In this document: positions 45,744 through 53,361 of the stretch, one piece after another | Layout: every line of letters starts with the position of its first letter | Numbering within the stretch: the stretch's first letter is position 1 | Source of the DNA: Hydrogenedens sp964549105 | GTDB taxonomy: Bacteria > Hydrogenedentota > Hydrogenedentia > Hydrogenedentales > Hydrogenedentaceae | Direction: 5' to 3' | Assembly (NCBI GenBank): GCA_964549105.1 | Contig: CAZJTZ010000013.1 | Span: 27,990 to 91,989, forward strand | Length of the DNA: 64,000 nucleotides | Program-made: the position numbers and the translations under genes | The notes under the pieces: model-generated | Databases searched by the model: none | What the model saw: the letters and a program-made list of their open reading frames with translations, nothing else | Told to the model about the DNA's origin: nothing

Positions 45744-46045
45744 ATCCTGAGGAACGCTCAGAAAAAAATGATGCAAGAGATTTGCAAGTGAAGAAAGCCG
45801 TTGCCTTGAAATATGAATTTTTTAATGACCATGCACCACGAGTTGTTGCGAAAGGTGAACGACGGATTGCAGAACAGATAATTGCCATTGCTCAATCGAA
45901 CGGCATATATATTCATGAAGACCCAGAACTTGTGGCTCTTCTATCTAAAATAGACATTGGTTCGGAAATTCCTGAGATTTTATATCATGCCGTTGCAGAA
46001 GTGCTTGCTTTTGTTTTTCAGTTGAATCAGAAGATGAAGAGGTAG
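45740..46045 (+). CDS. Stand-alone FlhB C-terminal domain protein (FhlB-like)
   Basis: From the ATG at 45740, coupled to the previous stop (ATGA), the product is 101 aa. VKKAVALKYEFFNDHAPRVVAKGERRIAEQI matches the cytoplasmic FlhB/YscU/EscU domain just after its NPTH autocleavage site; here cited by the parts VKKAVALKYEF and APRVVAKGERRIA. The NPTH motif and transmembrane part are missing. Such orphan domains (FhlB, B. subtilis YlqH) can substitute for part of FlhB in the export gate switch. It is the last gene of the flagellar operon and is convergent with ispF. Confidence 0.88.
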   Translation: MNPEERSEKNDARDLQVKKAVALKYEFFNDHAPRVVAKGERRIAEQIIAIAQSNGIYIHEDPELVALLSKIDIGSEIPEILYHAVAEVLAFVFQLNQKMKR

Positions 46046-46048
46046 TTA

Positions 46049-46558
46049 TTAATAGGTGGTATTCTTGTTCTGTGAAAGTAAAACGACCACAAAACAAGAT
46101 ATGGCTTCTTCTTTTCCTTCTGGACCAACTCCCTCATTTGTTTTGGCTTTTACAGAAGTGCAATCTATAGAGATTCCAAGAATCCTGCTGAGAATTTCTC
46201 TTATGCTTTTGATATAGGGATTTAACTTGGGCTGTTCTGCAATAATGGTCGAGTCCATATTTACAATATCCCAGCCTCGCTGTTTAATTAAATCTATAGT
46301 GTGTTGTAAAAGCACCTTACTATCTATATCTTTATATTGTGGGTCAGTATCGGGAAAATGTGTGCCAATGTCTCCTAATGCAAGTGCGCCCCAAAGGGCA
46401 TCAATAATTGCATGGATTAACACATCAGCGTCAGAATGCCCTTGAAGTCCTTTAATGTGTGGAATTTCAATTCCACCGATTATCAGTGGCTTTCCTTCTA
46501 CTAACCGATGTAAATCATAACCAATGCCAATACGGTATATTGTATTATTGTTCTTCAT
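46049..46558 (-). CDS. ispF: 2-C-methyl-D-erythritol 2,4-cyclodiphosphate synthase
   Basis: The 169-aa enzyme of the MEP isoprenoid pathway carries zinc ligands Asp15 and His17 in GIGYDLHRL and His49 in SDADVLIHAI. GDIGTHFPDTDPQYKD and KTNEGVGPEGKEEAI are the other family signatures. It overlaps the ispD stop by 14 bp, and the order YacL-ispD-ispF is the same as in Bacillus and other bacteria. It converts CDP-ME 2-phosphate to MEcPP with CMP release. Confidence 0.96.
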   Translation of the reverse strand: MKNNNTIYRIGIGYDLHRLVEGKPLIIGGIEIPHIKGLQGHSDADVLIHAIIDALWGALALGDIGTHFPDTDPQYKDIDSKVLLQHTIDLIKQRGWDIVNMDSTIIAEQPKLNPYIKSIREILSRILGISIDCTSVKAKTNEGVGPEGKEEAISCFVVVLLSQNKNTTY

Positions 46559-47243
46559 CTCTAATCGTTTTTATTAAATATTCGCTTAACCCGATGTCAA
46601 AAGGTAATGTAATTTTTATATTTACAGGGTCACCTATAACTATAGCCACATTATGACCTATTTCGCGAACCAATGTGGCATCGTCGGTATAAACCATGCC
46701 TCTTTCTTTTGCCTCTTTGTGTGCTGAAATTATTATTTCCTTGCGGAATGTTTGAGGTGTTTGACATTCATAAATATATTTTCTATTGGGTGTATTCTTT
46801 AAAAAAAGTCGCTCATCTACTTCTAATATTGTATTAATGGAAGGGATAGCCACAGTTGCAGCACCAATGCTTTTTGCTTTTTCTATGGATTCATATACAC
46901 ATTGAATAGGAACGAAAGGACGGGCACAGTCATGAATCACCACAATTTCTGCCTGCTTGTTTACATGTTGTAGCCCGTTGTATACAGAGAATTGTCTCTC
47001 ATGTCCTCCTTCCACAAAATTACAAGATGGAAGGTGAAACTTTTGAATGACCTCTTTTCGGAAGGTATCAATACAACCCGGTGGTACAATTACAATCGGA
47101 CAATCAACCCACTCTAACTTTAATAATCGTTTTAGCGTCCAGTAGAGAATAGGTTTACCTGTGATAGGGACAAGTGCCTTCGGCATACCTTTCCCTAATC
47201 TGCTTCCAAAGCCTCCTGCGGGAATAATTAATTGTGTATTCAT
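46545..47243 (-). CDS. ispD: 2-C-methyl-D-erythritol 4-phosphate cytidylyltransferase
   Basis: The 232-aa nucleotidyltransferase has the CTP-binding loop PAGGFGSRLGKGMPKALVPI (usual PAAGxGxRxG, here with Gly at the third place). VVIHDCARPFVP and CQTPQTFRKE are diagnostic of IspD, and YTDDATLVRE is the segment near the end. It makes CDP-ME in the MEP pathway. It overlaps ispF by 14 bp and starts within the YacL stop (ATGA), so the three are translated as a coupled unit. Confidence 0.95.
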   Translation of the reverse strand: MNTQLIIPAGGFGSRLGKGMPKALVPITGKPILYWTLKRLLKLEWVDCPIVIVPPGCIDTFRKEVIQKFHLPSCNFVEGGHERQFSVYNGLQHVNKQAEIVVIHDCARPFVPIQCVYESIEKAKSIGAATVAIPSINTILEVDERLFLKNTPNRKYIYECQTPQTFRKEIIISAHKEAKERGMVYTDDATLVREIGHNVAIVIGDPVNIKITLPFDIGLSEYLIKTIRDEEQ

Positions 47244-48295
47244 GCGACTAACGAGTGAAAACGAGTAAAAATCATTCTGCCGGCGGATGTTTGAAGTATA
47301 CTGGTTACAATTACATTGATAGTATGTCCCAGATAAGGTTTTCCACCATCAATTACTACCATTGTGCCATCATCCAGATAACCAATCCCCTGTCCTGTTT
47401 CTTTCCCTTCTTTAATAACTTTAATTTCCATCTGCTCATCAGGGAGAAGAATAGGTTTAAGTGCATTGGCTAAATCATTTACATTTAACACACGAACCCC
47501 TTCAATCTGGGCTACTTTGTTTAAATTAAAATCGGTTGTTAAGATAGGTGCATGATATTTTTTAGCGAGTTTAACCAACTTAGCATCCACCTCACGAACA
47601 TCTTTAGGGTTTTCCTCAATAATTTCTATCTGGCATTCCATTGCAGTTTCCTGCAATGTTTTCAAGACATCCAGCCCTCGTCTCCCTTTGGCTCTTCTGA
47701 GTATATCTGTGGAATCTGCAATATTTTGAAGTTCCCGCAAGACGAAACGTGGTACAAGAAGTGTCCCTTCAAGAAAACCACTTTTGCATATATCTGCAAT
47801 TCTTCCATCAATTAAGATGCTGGTATCTATAATTTTTACATTACTGTAATTTGTCCCTTTTTTCTGGACAGCAGAGACAAGTGATTCCCAATTTGAAGCA
47901 CGCGTTATGCCTAAAATAATTCCAATAAAACCGAAAATAAGGACCAGTGACACCATAACAAAAATACGCAGAGTAAGTTCTGCTTGGGGTGCCCAGAAGA
48001 AGATATATTGACCCAGGAAATAGCCTGCCACCATCGCAAGAACGATGGCTACTAATGCAGGTGCTATTCGTTCATAAACTTCTTGAGATACAAACCGTAA
48101 AATAAATATAACCCCCAACGATATAATAGCCCCTGCCATACCCCCTATGAGAATCCATAATTTTTGTGAAATTCCCCAAATAGGTATGCCCGGTGGAACA
48201 GTGTCGGTTAGGCCCCCTGTGAAATAATATGCCCACATAATACCCATGACAATACATGCCAATATAAAGAATACTTTTACTACTTTTATTATCAT
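47240..48295 (-). CDS. YacL-type membrane PIN/TRAM-domain protein
   Basis: In this 351-aa protein four hydrophobic segments occupy the first about 135 residues. A PIN nuclease-like domain (IIDTSILIDGRIADIC from about 155; later LTTDFNLNKVAQIEGV) and a C-terminal TRAM domain (GQGIGYLDDGTMVVIDG) follow. It matches the YacL family, which lies upstream of ispD in many Gram-positives. Acidic PIN residues are retained, so RNase activity is plausible but unproven. It heads the coupled ispD-ispF unit. Confidence 0.9.
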   Translation of the reverse strand: MIIKVVKVFFILACIVMGIMWAYYFTGGLTDTVPPGIPIWGISQKLWILIGGMAGAIISLGVIFILRFVSQEVYERIAPALVAIVLAMVAGYFLGQYIFFWAPQAELTLRIFVMVSLVLIFGFIGIILGITRASNWESLVSAVQKKGTNYSNVKIIDTSILIDGRIADICKSGFLEGTLLVPRFVLRELQNIADSTDILRRAKGRRGLDVLKTLQETAMECQIEIIEENPKDVREVDAKLVKLAKKYHAPILTTDFNLNKVAQIEGVRVLNVNDLANALKPILLPDEQMEIKVIKEGKETGQGIGYLDDGTMVVIDGGKPYLGHTINVIVTSILQTSAGRMIFTRFHSLVA

Positions 48296-48305
48296 AAATT
48301 AAACC

Positions 48306-48335
48306 TTTATAAATACTTTTATAAATACTTTTATA
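48306..48335. repeat. Short AT-rich direct repeat upstream of the YacL-type gene
   Basis: The unit TTTTATAAATAC occurs two and a half times in tandem (48306-48335) just before the start of the minus-strand gene. It may overlap that gene's promoter. Confidence 0.5.
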
Positions 48336-48433
48336 TAATTCTAACTAATATGTTTATATTTGTCAAAAATTTTTATTAACAAACCAAATCTTTATATATG
48401 ATTACGAGTAAACTGATAGAACTTATTTACTGT

Positions 48434-49252
48434 TTATGTTAATCGGGAGATAATTTCTTTAACTAAGACTCTTAAATTAGATTCGGTTTTTTGTGCAGCG
48501 ATAATAATGTCTTCAATCTTCGCAGGTTTTAAGGCATCAGGCAAACATTCATCTGTAATTGCCGAAAAACCTAATACTTTTAGTCCTGAATGAACTGCAA
48601 CAATAACTTCAGGAACAGTGCTCATTCCCACTGCATCCGCACCAATCCCACGAAGGAAACGATATTCGGCTCGTGTTTCTAAATTGGGGCCTGTAAGAGC
48701 CACATAGACACCTCTCTGAACATAAATCTTTAAATCAATAGCCGTTTGGAGTGCTAATTGAATTAAATCTTTTGAGTATGGTTCGCTCATGTCCGGAAAA
48801 CGAGGGCCCAGTGAATCGTCGTTAGGTCCTATCAGTGGATTGTTGCCCATAAGGTTGATATGGTCTTCAATAATCATTAAATCACCCGGTTGAAACAATG
48901 GATTCATACCCCCGGCCGCATTGGATATAATGAGGGTTTTTACTCCCATTGCTTTTGCGATTCTTACTGGAAATGTAACTTGTTGTAAGGAAAATCCCTC
49001 ATAGTAGTGAAATCTTCCAGATAAGGCAAGAACCTTTTTCCCTGAAAGCTCTCCTACAATAAATTCTCCTCCGTGTAGAGAATCATCAGGAAAATAAGGA
49101 ATGTCTTGATATGGTATAGTCGCTTCGCTTTGGATAATCTCTTTTAGTGTTCCTAAACCCGTTCCTAATATTATTCCAATAGTAGGTTCTGTAGAGGTAA
49201 ATTTTCGGATTGTTTCAATGGATTCATTAATTTGTTTTTGTAATATTTTCAT
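48434..49252 (-). CDS. Purine nucleoside phosphorylase
   Basis: The 272-aa trimeric-type PNP has the phosphate-binding GIILGTGLGTL (about 27-37) and LSGRFHYYEGFSLQQVTFP. It also carries NAAGGMNPLFQPGDLMII, GPNLETRAEYRFLRGIGADA and GMSTVPEVIVAVHSGLKVLG. It cleaves purine nucleosides (inosine, guanosine) to base plus ribose 1-phosphate. It lies 20 bp downstream of the DUF167 gene in the same direction, a likely operon. Confidence 0.95.
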   Translation of the reverse strand: MKILQKQINESIETIRKFTSTEPTIGIILGTGLGTLKEIIQSEATIPYQDIPYFPDDSLHGGEFIVGELSGKKVLALSGRFHYYEGFSLQQVTFPVRIAKAMGVKTLIISNAAGGMNPLFQPGDLMIIEDHINLMGNNPLIGPNDDSLGPRFPDMSEPYSKDLIQLALQTAIDLKIYVQRGVYVALTGPNLETRAEYRFLRGIGADAVGMSTVPEVIVAVHSGLKVLGFSAITDECLPDALKPAKIEDIIIAAQKTESNLRVLVKEIISRLT

Positions 49253-49272
49253 CTTTTTATCCTTTTCGTTTA

Positions 49273-49566
49273 TTATACTTTATTGAGTTCATTAGTTTTC
49301 TGAAAAAAAATTATTCTATATTCTTCGGGGATTTCTAACAGTTTTATCTTGCTCGTTTCTCCCTGAACGATGCGAATTGCACCCTTATTAATCTCTAACC
49401 ATTTAGCAATTATGCTTACTAATTTCTCATTTGCCTTTCCCTTTTCTGGGATTGCGTTTAAATGGATATATAGTGTTCCATCATCTTTGACACTAATGCT
49501 GTCAAGACATGAACCCGGCACAACCTGCACTTTAAACTTATATGTTAATTTAGTCTTCTTTTTCAT
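49273..49566 (-). CDS. DUF167/YggU family small protein
   Basis: The product is 97 aa from the ATG at 49566; an in-frame TTG at 49581 with AAAAGG upstream could add five residues. The sequence FKVQVVPGSCLDSISVKDDG followed by LNAIPEKGKANEKLVSIIAK and VQGETSKIKLLEI is the DUF167 (UPF0235) signature. The family is universal but of unknown biochemical function. It is followed by the PNP gene with a short gap. Confidence 0.9.
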   Translation of the reverse strand: MKKKTKLTYKFKVQVVPGSCLDSISVKDDGTLYIHLNAIPEKGKANEKLVSIIAKWLEINKGAIRIVQGETSKIKLLEIPEEYRIIFFQKTNELNKV

Positions 49567-49675
49567 TACTATCTTTTTCAATAGACCTTTTACATAGTTC
49601 TATATTTTCACAATTATAACGGAATTTTCTTTTTAATTAAAAGATAGAAAAGAAATAAGACTCGATTTTTTACAG

Positions 49676-49770
49676 ATAAAAAAATAGGGGAGCCTTGTTT
49701 CGGGTATTGGATAATGTAATAATAAAAACAAACTAAATATCAGTAAAAACCCGATTCAGACAAGACTCCC
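49676..49770 (-). terminator. Large imperfect hairpin with T-tail downstream of the small zinc-ribbon-like gene
   Basis: On the minus strand three 5-bp helices (GGGAG/CTCCC, CTTGT/ACAAG, CGGGT/ACCCG; arms 49749-49770 and 49687-49705), separated by internal loops and closing a 43-nt loop, are followed by TATTTTTTT. That is terminator-like, but the loop is unusually long, so it may be a structured 3' region or small RNA. Confidence 0.55.
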
Positions 49771-49816
49771 ACACTGAGTACAAGAGGATGATTTAATTGT
49801 AAAAAGATTCCTACCA

Positions 49817-50020
49817 TCAGTTCTTTTTTTGTAAGGTCACATTATTAGACCTTATTGAACTATAAGTTGGAGAAGATGTAGAAGTGACAATCTCTGGCAT
49901 TTCTCCAAAATACTCTTCATAGCATCCAACATGCCAGTATTCACCTTCTATCTCAACAGCCTCTTCAAATTGAAATTCAATGTCCTCTATGTACTCATTA
50001 CAAAGAGCACAGCGTTTCAT
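49817..50020 (-). CDS. Small zinc-binding-like protein (CxxC...HxxC), function unknown
   Basis: I start at the ATG at 50020 because GAGGTGAT sits just before it; the GTG at 50029 is part of that site. The 67-aa product begins MKRCALCNEYI and continues to WHVGCYEEYF, giving a CxxC-x(n)-HxxC set like half a LIM or zinc ribbon. The middle is acidic and the C-terminus Ser/Thr-rich. No family recognised. The gene is isolated between a nested inverted repeat upstream and a complex hairpin downstream, so it seems to be its own transcription unit. Confidence 0.65.
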   Translation of the reverse strand: MKRCALCNEYIEDIEFQFEEAVEIEGEYWHVGCYEEYFGEMPEIVTSTSSPTYSSIRSNNVTLQKKN

Positions 50021-50084
50021 TTTTATCACCTCGCTTTCTTAAAGCACATTATGTTTTATTTAATAACTATAACAAAATAAACTA

Positions 50085-50146
50085 ACCGATAAATTTCTTC
50101 TGTTTAATAATAATGGTTATTAAACGCACTACCTTATATTATCGGT
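50085..50146. promoter_or_regulatory. Nested inverted repeats upstream of the small zinc-binding-like gene
   Basis: An outer pair ACCGATAA (50085-50092) / TTATCGGT (50139-50146) encloses an inner pair GTTTAATAA (50102-50110) / TTATTAAAC (50117-50125); all arms are perfect. They lie 65-130 bp upstream of the ATG, where the promoter should be. They may be operators or a 5'-UTR structure. Confidence 0.45.
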
Positions 50147-50321
50147 ATACAAGGTCCTTAAAATTGATATATATATACCATAAATAATCCTGAAAGTCAA
50201 GTAAAAAAAACAATTAAAACAAAAAAACAACCAAAAATTTCTAACTTAAATGTTATCAAAAACTTATGAGTTTATTTGTTATATATTTTTTAATTTTGTT
50301 GTTTATTTTTCTCTTTTATGA

Positions 50322-51092
50322 CTATAAATTAAAAAATTTTTTTGCATTTTTTGTTGTATTATCTGCAATTTCATTTTCAGAACATTTTAAATATTTAGAG
50401 AGGGCATTTAGCACAAGAATAATATTTGATGGGACATTTCGCTTATCCGTTTGACCTGGCGGTGGAATATCCGGGCTATCTGTTTCTACCAATATTCGTT
50501 CAGGATAGACCTTTTCCAATACTTTTTCTCTTTTTGAACTTTGTCTAAAGATAATACCGCATCCAAAGGAGAAATAGAAGCCAAGAGGAATTAATTGTTC
50601 TACGATTTCTACACTTCCCTTAAAGGCGTGAATAATGCCTCCTCTTTTGGGCATGCCTATTTTTTTTACAATGCCTACCAGTTGAGAAAAGGCACCACGA
50701 CAGTGAATTACCACAGGTAGGTTTATTTCTTTTGCAATTTCTAATTGTCGAATAAAAAATTTTTCTTGCAATTCATAATGCGGCTCTTCAATTTTTAAGT
50801 CTAAGCCAATTTCTCCGATTGCAATAATTTTTTTTGTGGAGTCTGACAGAAGTTGATTTAATTCAATAAAATAATCCTCTTTAATATACCAGGGATGGAC
50901 GCCCCATGTGCACTCGATTTCTGGGTATTTTTGAGATAGTTGTAATGATTGTTCCCACTGCTGAGGGTAGATGGACGAGGTTATCATTTTGATTATTCCT
51001 ACATCTTTAGCATGCTTTATTACTTCCTCTAAATCGGAACTAAATTCTTCCGCTTCGAGGTGGCAATGCACATCAATAATTTCCATTTGCAA
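50322..51092 (-). CDS. TatD-family metal-dependent DNase/hydrolase
   Basis: The 256-aa TIM barrel has IDVHCHLEAEEF (HxH metal ligands), IGEIGLDLKIE (Glu ligand), VVIHCRGAF (His), GGIIHAFKGS (His) and VETDSPDIPPPG (Asp). These are all the TatD motifs in order. Related enzymes have 3'-5' exonuclease or D-aminoacyl-tRNA-deacylase-like activities; the substrate here is not determined. It is divergent from walJ across a 95-bp spacer. Confidence 0.92.
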   Translation of the reverse strand: MQMEIIDVHCHLEAEEFSSDLEEVIKHAKDVGIIKMITSSIYPQQWEQSLQLSQKYPEIECTWGVHPWYIKEDYFIELNQLLSDSTKKIIAIGEIGLDLKIEEPHYELQEKFFIRQLEIAKEINLPVVIHCRGAFSQLVGIVKKIGMPKRGGIIHAFKGSVEIVEQLIPLGFYFSFGCGIIFRQSSKREKVLEKVYPERILVETDSPDIPPPGQTDKRNVPSNIILVLNALSKYLKCSENEIADNTTKNAKKFFNL

Positions 51093-51187
51093 TATTCCTC
51101 ATTAGTATAATTAAGAAGATTTTTATATTAATAAATTATAATGTTTAAATAATTCAATTTAAAATATTGCAAAGGTTGATGTGATTT

Positions 51188-51958
51188 ATGATAAGTTTTT
51201 CAGTTTTAGGGAGTGGTAGTTCTGGAAATGCCACCATTATCCAGAGTTCCCATGGTTCAATTTTATTGGACTGCGGATTTAGTGTATTACAAATTAAAAA
51301 AAGGTTAGAATCGTTAGGCAAAGATATTGAAGACATAGATGCAGTTTTCATAACTCATGAGCATACAGACCATATCTGTGGCTTAAAACGGTTTGTTAAT
51401 ACTTACGATGTGCCAATATTTATGACGCGTGGCACTTTTGCTGCCCTCCGGGAGATATTGAATAATACAAAGAACATTGAACTGTTTGAATCAGGCGATT
51501 CCATGAACATCAGGGAATTTCATGTCCAGTCCTTTGCGGTAACACATGATGCACAAGACCCGGTGAATTATGTGGTATCTAATTCAGATAAGAGGATAGG
51601 ATTTGCAACAGATTGCGGTTATCCCTCTAAACTATTGGTAAGCAGATTAAAGGGATGTCATGGATTAATTCTTGAATCAAACTATTGTCCTCACATGTTA
51701 TTGCAAGGTCCTTATCCTCCCCATCTTAAGCAAAGGATACAGAGTAGATTCGGGCACCTTTCCAATCAACAGATGTTGGAACTCCTTTCAAAGGTTATGG
51801 ACGAAACACTTCGTGTTCTTGTCTTAGCACACATTAGCGAAAATAACAATCACCACGCACTTGTAGAACAAATTGCTCAAGAAGCAATTAGGGGTAGAAA
51901 TGTCCAATTATGGATAACCCATCAGACACATCCAACACCCTTAATTCATTTGAATTAG
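51188..51958 (+). CDS. MBL-fold hydrolase WalJ/YycJ
   Basis: The 256-aa metallo-beta-lactamase-fold protein begins FSVLGSGSSGNATIIQS and carries HEHTDH (residues 57-62, HxHxDH zinc motif), LESNYCPHML and LAHISENNNH. These match the YycJ/WalJ family, which in Firmicutes lies with walRK and affects cell-wall/division coordination and DNA repair; no walRK is here. Its 3' end overlaps the PocR-AraC regulator by 49 bp. Confidence 0.92.
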   Translation: MISFSVLGSGSSGNATIIQSSHGSILLDCGFSVLQIKKRLESLGKDIEDIDAVFITHEHTDHICGLKRFVNTYDVPIFMTRGTFAALREILNNTKNIELFESGDSMNIREFHVQSFAVTHDAQDPVNYVVSNSDKRIGFATDCGYPSKLLVSRLKGCHGLILESNYCPHMLLQGPYPPHLKQRIQSRFGHLSNQQMLELLSKVMDETLRVLVLAHISENNNHHALVEQIAQEAIRGRNVQLWITHQTHPTPLIHLN

Positions 51959-53226
51959 AAATTTTCAAAAGACAGGTCACCAACCCTGTCTTTGAATCTC
52001 TATTTCGACGAGTTTCTACAATACTTTGTTCTGCTGTGTCTGTCCATCTCTGGGAACTAACAGGTAATCATGAAAGCGTTGTCTGGTCAGAAAATCCATT
52101 CCCTTTATGTGGTTATGCCTTATCCAATCAATCGGGGTGTAAAAAGTGTTTTAATGACCGATTTAAGTGTGCCCGACAGGTAATCTCTTTGAATGTGCCT
52201 TTATTTTATAAGTGCCACATTGGATTTAATAACGCTTCCATCAATTTGCTAAATAATGAATACTATAACCTTCTTTTAACAGTAGGTCCTTTCTTTGTGG
52301 ATGGTGGAATAGATATTTTATCTCATGAGGTTGTTCGTGGATTTAAGAATATAGGAATGAAAATAACTCAAAAAGATTTGTTGTGTCTTGAATCCTTACC
52401 GCAATTGTCTCTGGCTTCTGCAAAGGAGATATTGCTCTGGACAAAGGAAAGTTTCCAGCAGGAATGGCGTCGTATGTTCGGAGAAACTACAAAATATCCC
52501 ATAGCAGAGAAGAATAAAATCGAAAAAATAGAGCCGATGGAGAAAGACATTGCTTTGTTAAATAAATATTCAGAACAATTTGACCAGGTAAGAGCGAAGA
52601 TGTTTTTAGTTGCTATACAGACAAAGAATAAGGACATGATGTATTTGATACTTAAAGGGAAGGGAGAAGAATTAAATATTTATACAAGAAATTTACAGAA
52701 AACCATATTTTCCCTGTATGCGTGGGTAATGAATGTTTTAGGTTCCGCAATAATCAGAAATATTGATAGTGAATTTATAAATAAAAAAGAATTATTAAAT
52801 GTAAAAGAGAAGATATTTTTTGAAGTAAATTCTTTAGAAAGTGGAATAAGACGGATAAGAAAAATTGTTTTTTCGGCTATCAATAAAAATTTTAATGAAA
52901 AGAAGAAGGAACGATTTGACTTGTTTTTTTCTGTTCTTGAAGATAGCCTTTTATCAGATTGTTCCTTAAACTCTGTGGCAAAGCAGATGGGGCTTGATAT
53001 TTCTACATTAAGTCATTGGCTGAAAAGAAATTTTGATATAAACTTTGACGAATTTTTATGTTATATCCAGGTTGAAAAAATAGCAGAATTGTTAAGAAAT
53101 ACAACAAGTAGTCTTTCCAGAATAGGAAGTTGTGTTGGAATTTGTTATAGTTCCTTAGTATCAGAAAAGTTTAAAAGGGCAACAGGTTATAGCCCGACGG
53201 AATATAAGGTGCATTTTAAGAAATAG
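51910..53226 (+). CDS. PocR-domain AraC-family transcriptional regulator
   Basis: In this 438-aa protein residues about 20-180 form a PocR-type sensory domain. Its conserved Cys/His residues include Cys67, Cys77, Cys80, Cys87 and Cys102, followed by IGFNNASINLLNNEYY. A helical linker comes next and, at about 335-436, an AraC/XylS HTH pair (LNSVAKQMGLDISTLSHWLK and a FKRATGYSPTEYK ending). PocR domains are proposed to sense small hydrocarbon-type ligands, as in propanediol regulation. The ATG overlaps walJ by 49 bp; a later start is possible but would cut the domain. Target genes unknown. Confidence 0.85.
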   Translation: MDNPSDTSNTLNSFELEIFKRQVTNPVFESLFRRVSTILCSAVSVHLWELTGNHESVVWSENPFPLCGYALSNQSGCKKCFNDRFKCARQVISLNVPLFYKCHIGFNNASINLLNNEYYNLLLTVGPFFVDGGIDILSHEVVRGFKNIGMKITQKDLLCLESLPQLSLASAKEILLWTKESFQQEWRRMFGETTKYPIAEKNKIEKIEPMEKDIALLNKYSEQFDQVRAKMFLVAIQTKNKDMMYLILKGKGEELNIYTRNLQKTIFSLYAWVMNVLGSAIIRNIDSEFINKKELLNVKEKIFFEVNSLESGIRRIRKIVFSAINKNFNEKKKERFDLFFSVLEDSLLSDCSLNSVAKQMGLDISTLSHWLKRNFDINFDEFLCYIQVEKIAELLRNTTSSLSRIGSCVGICYSSLVSEKFKRATGYSPTEYKVHFKK

Positions 53227-53361
53227 TTGAAAGGGGAAGCATAAAAAAATAGCATGGAGGTATTTGAATGAAACCAATTATATCGTATATGCTGTCAAAC
53301 GATATACTACAATGGATAGCCTTTGCAGTTAAATAATAAACTTAAAGATAAGGAAGAATAT

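Noticed and set aside
50266..50454. 62-codon plus-strand ORF rich in Phe/Leu
   Set aside because: More than half lies antisense to the 3' end of the TatD gene; the rest is AT-rich spacer with no start signal.
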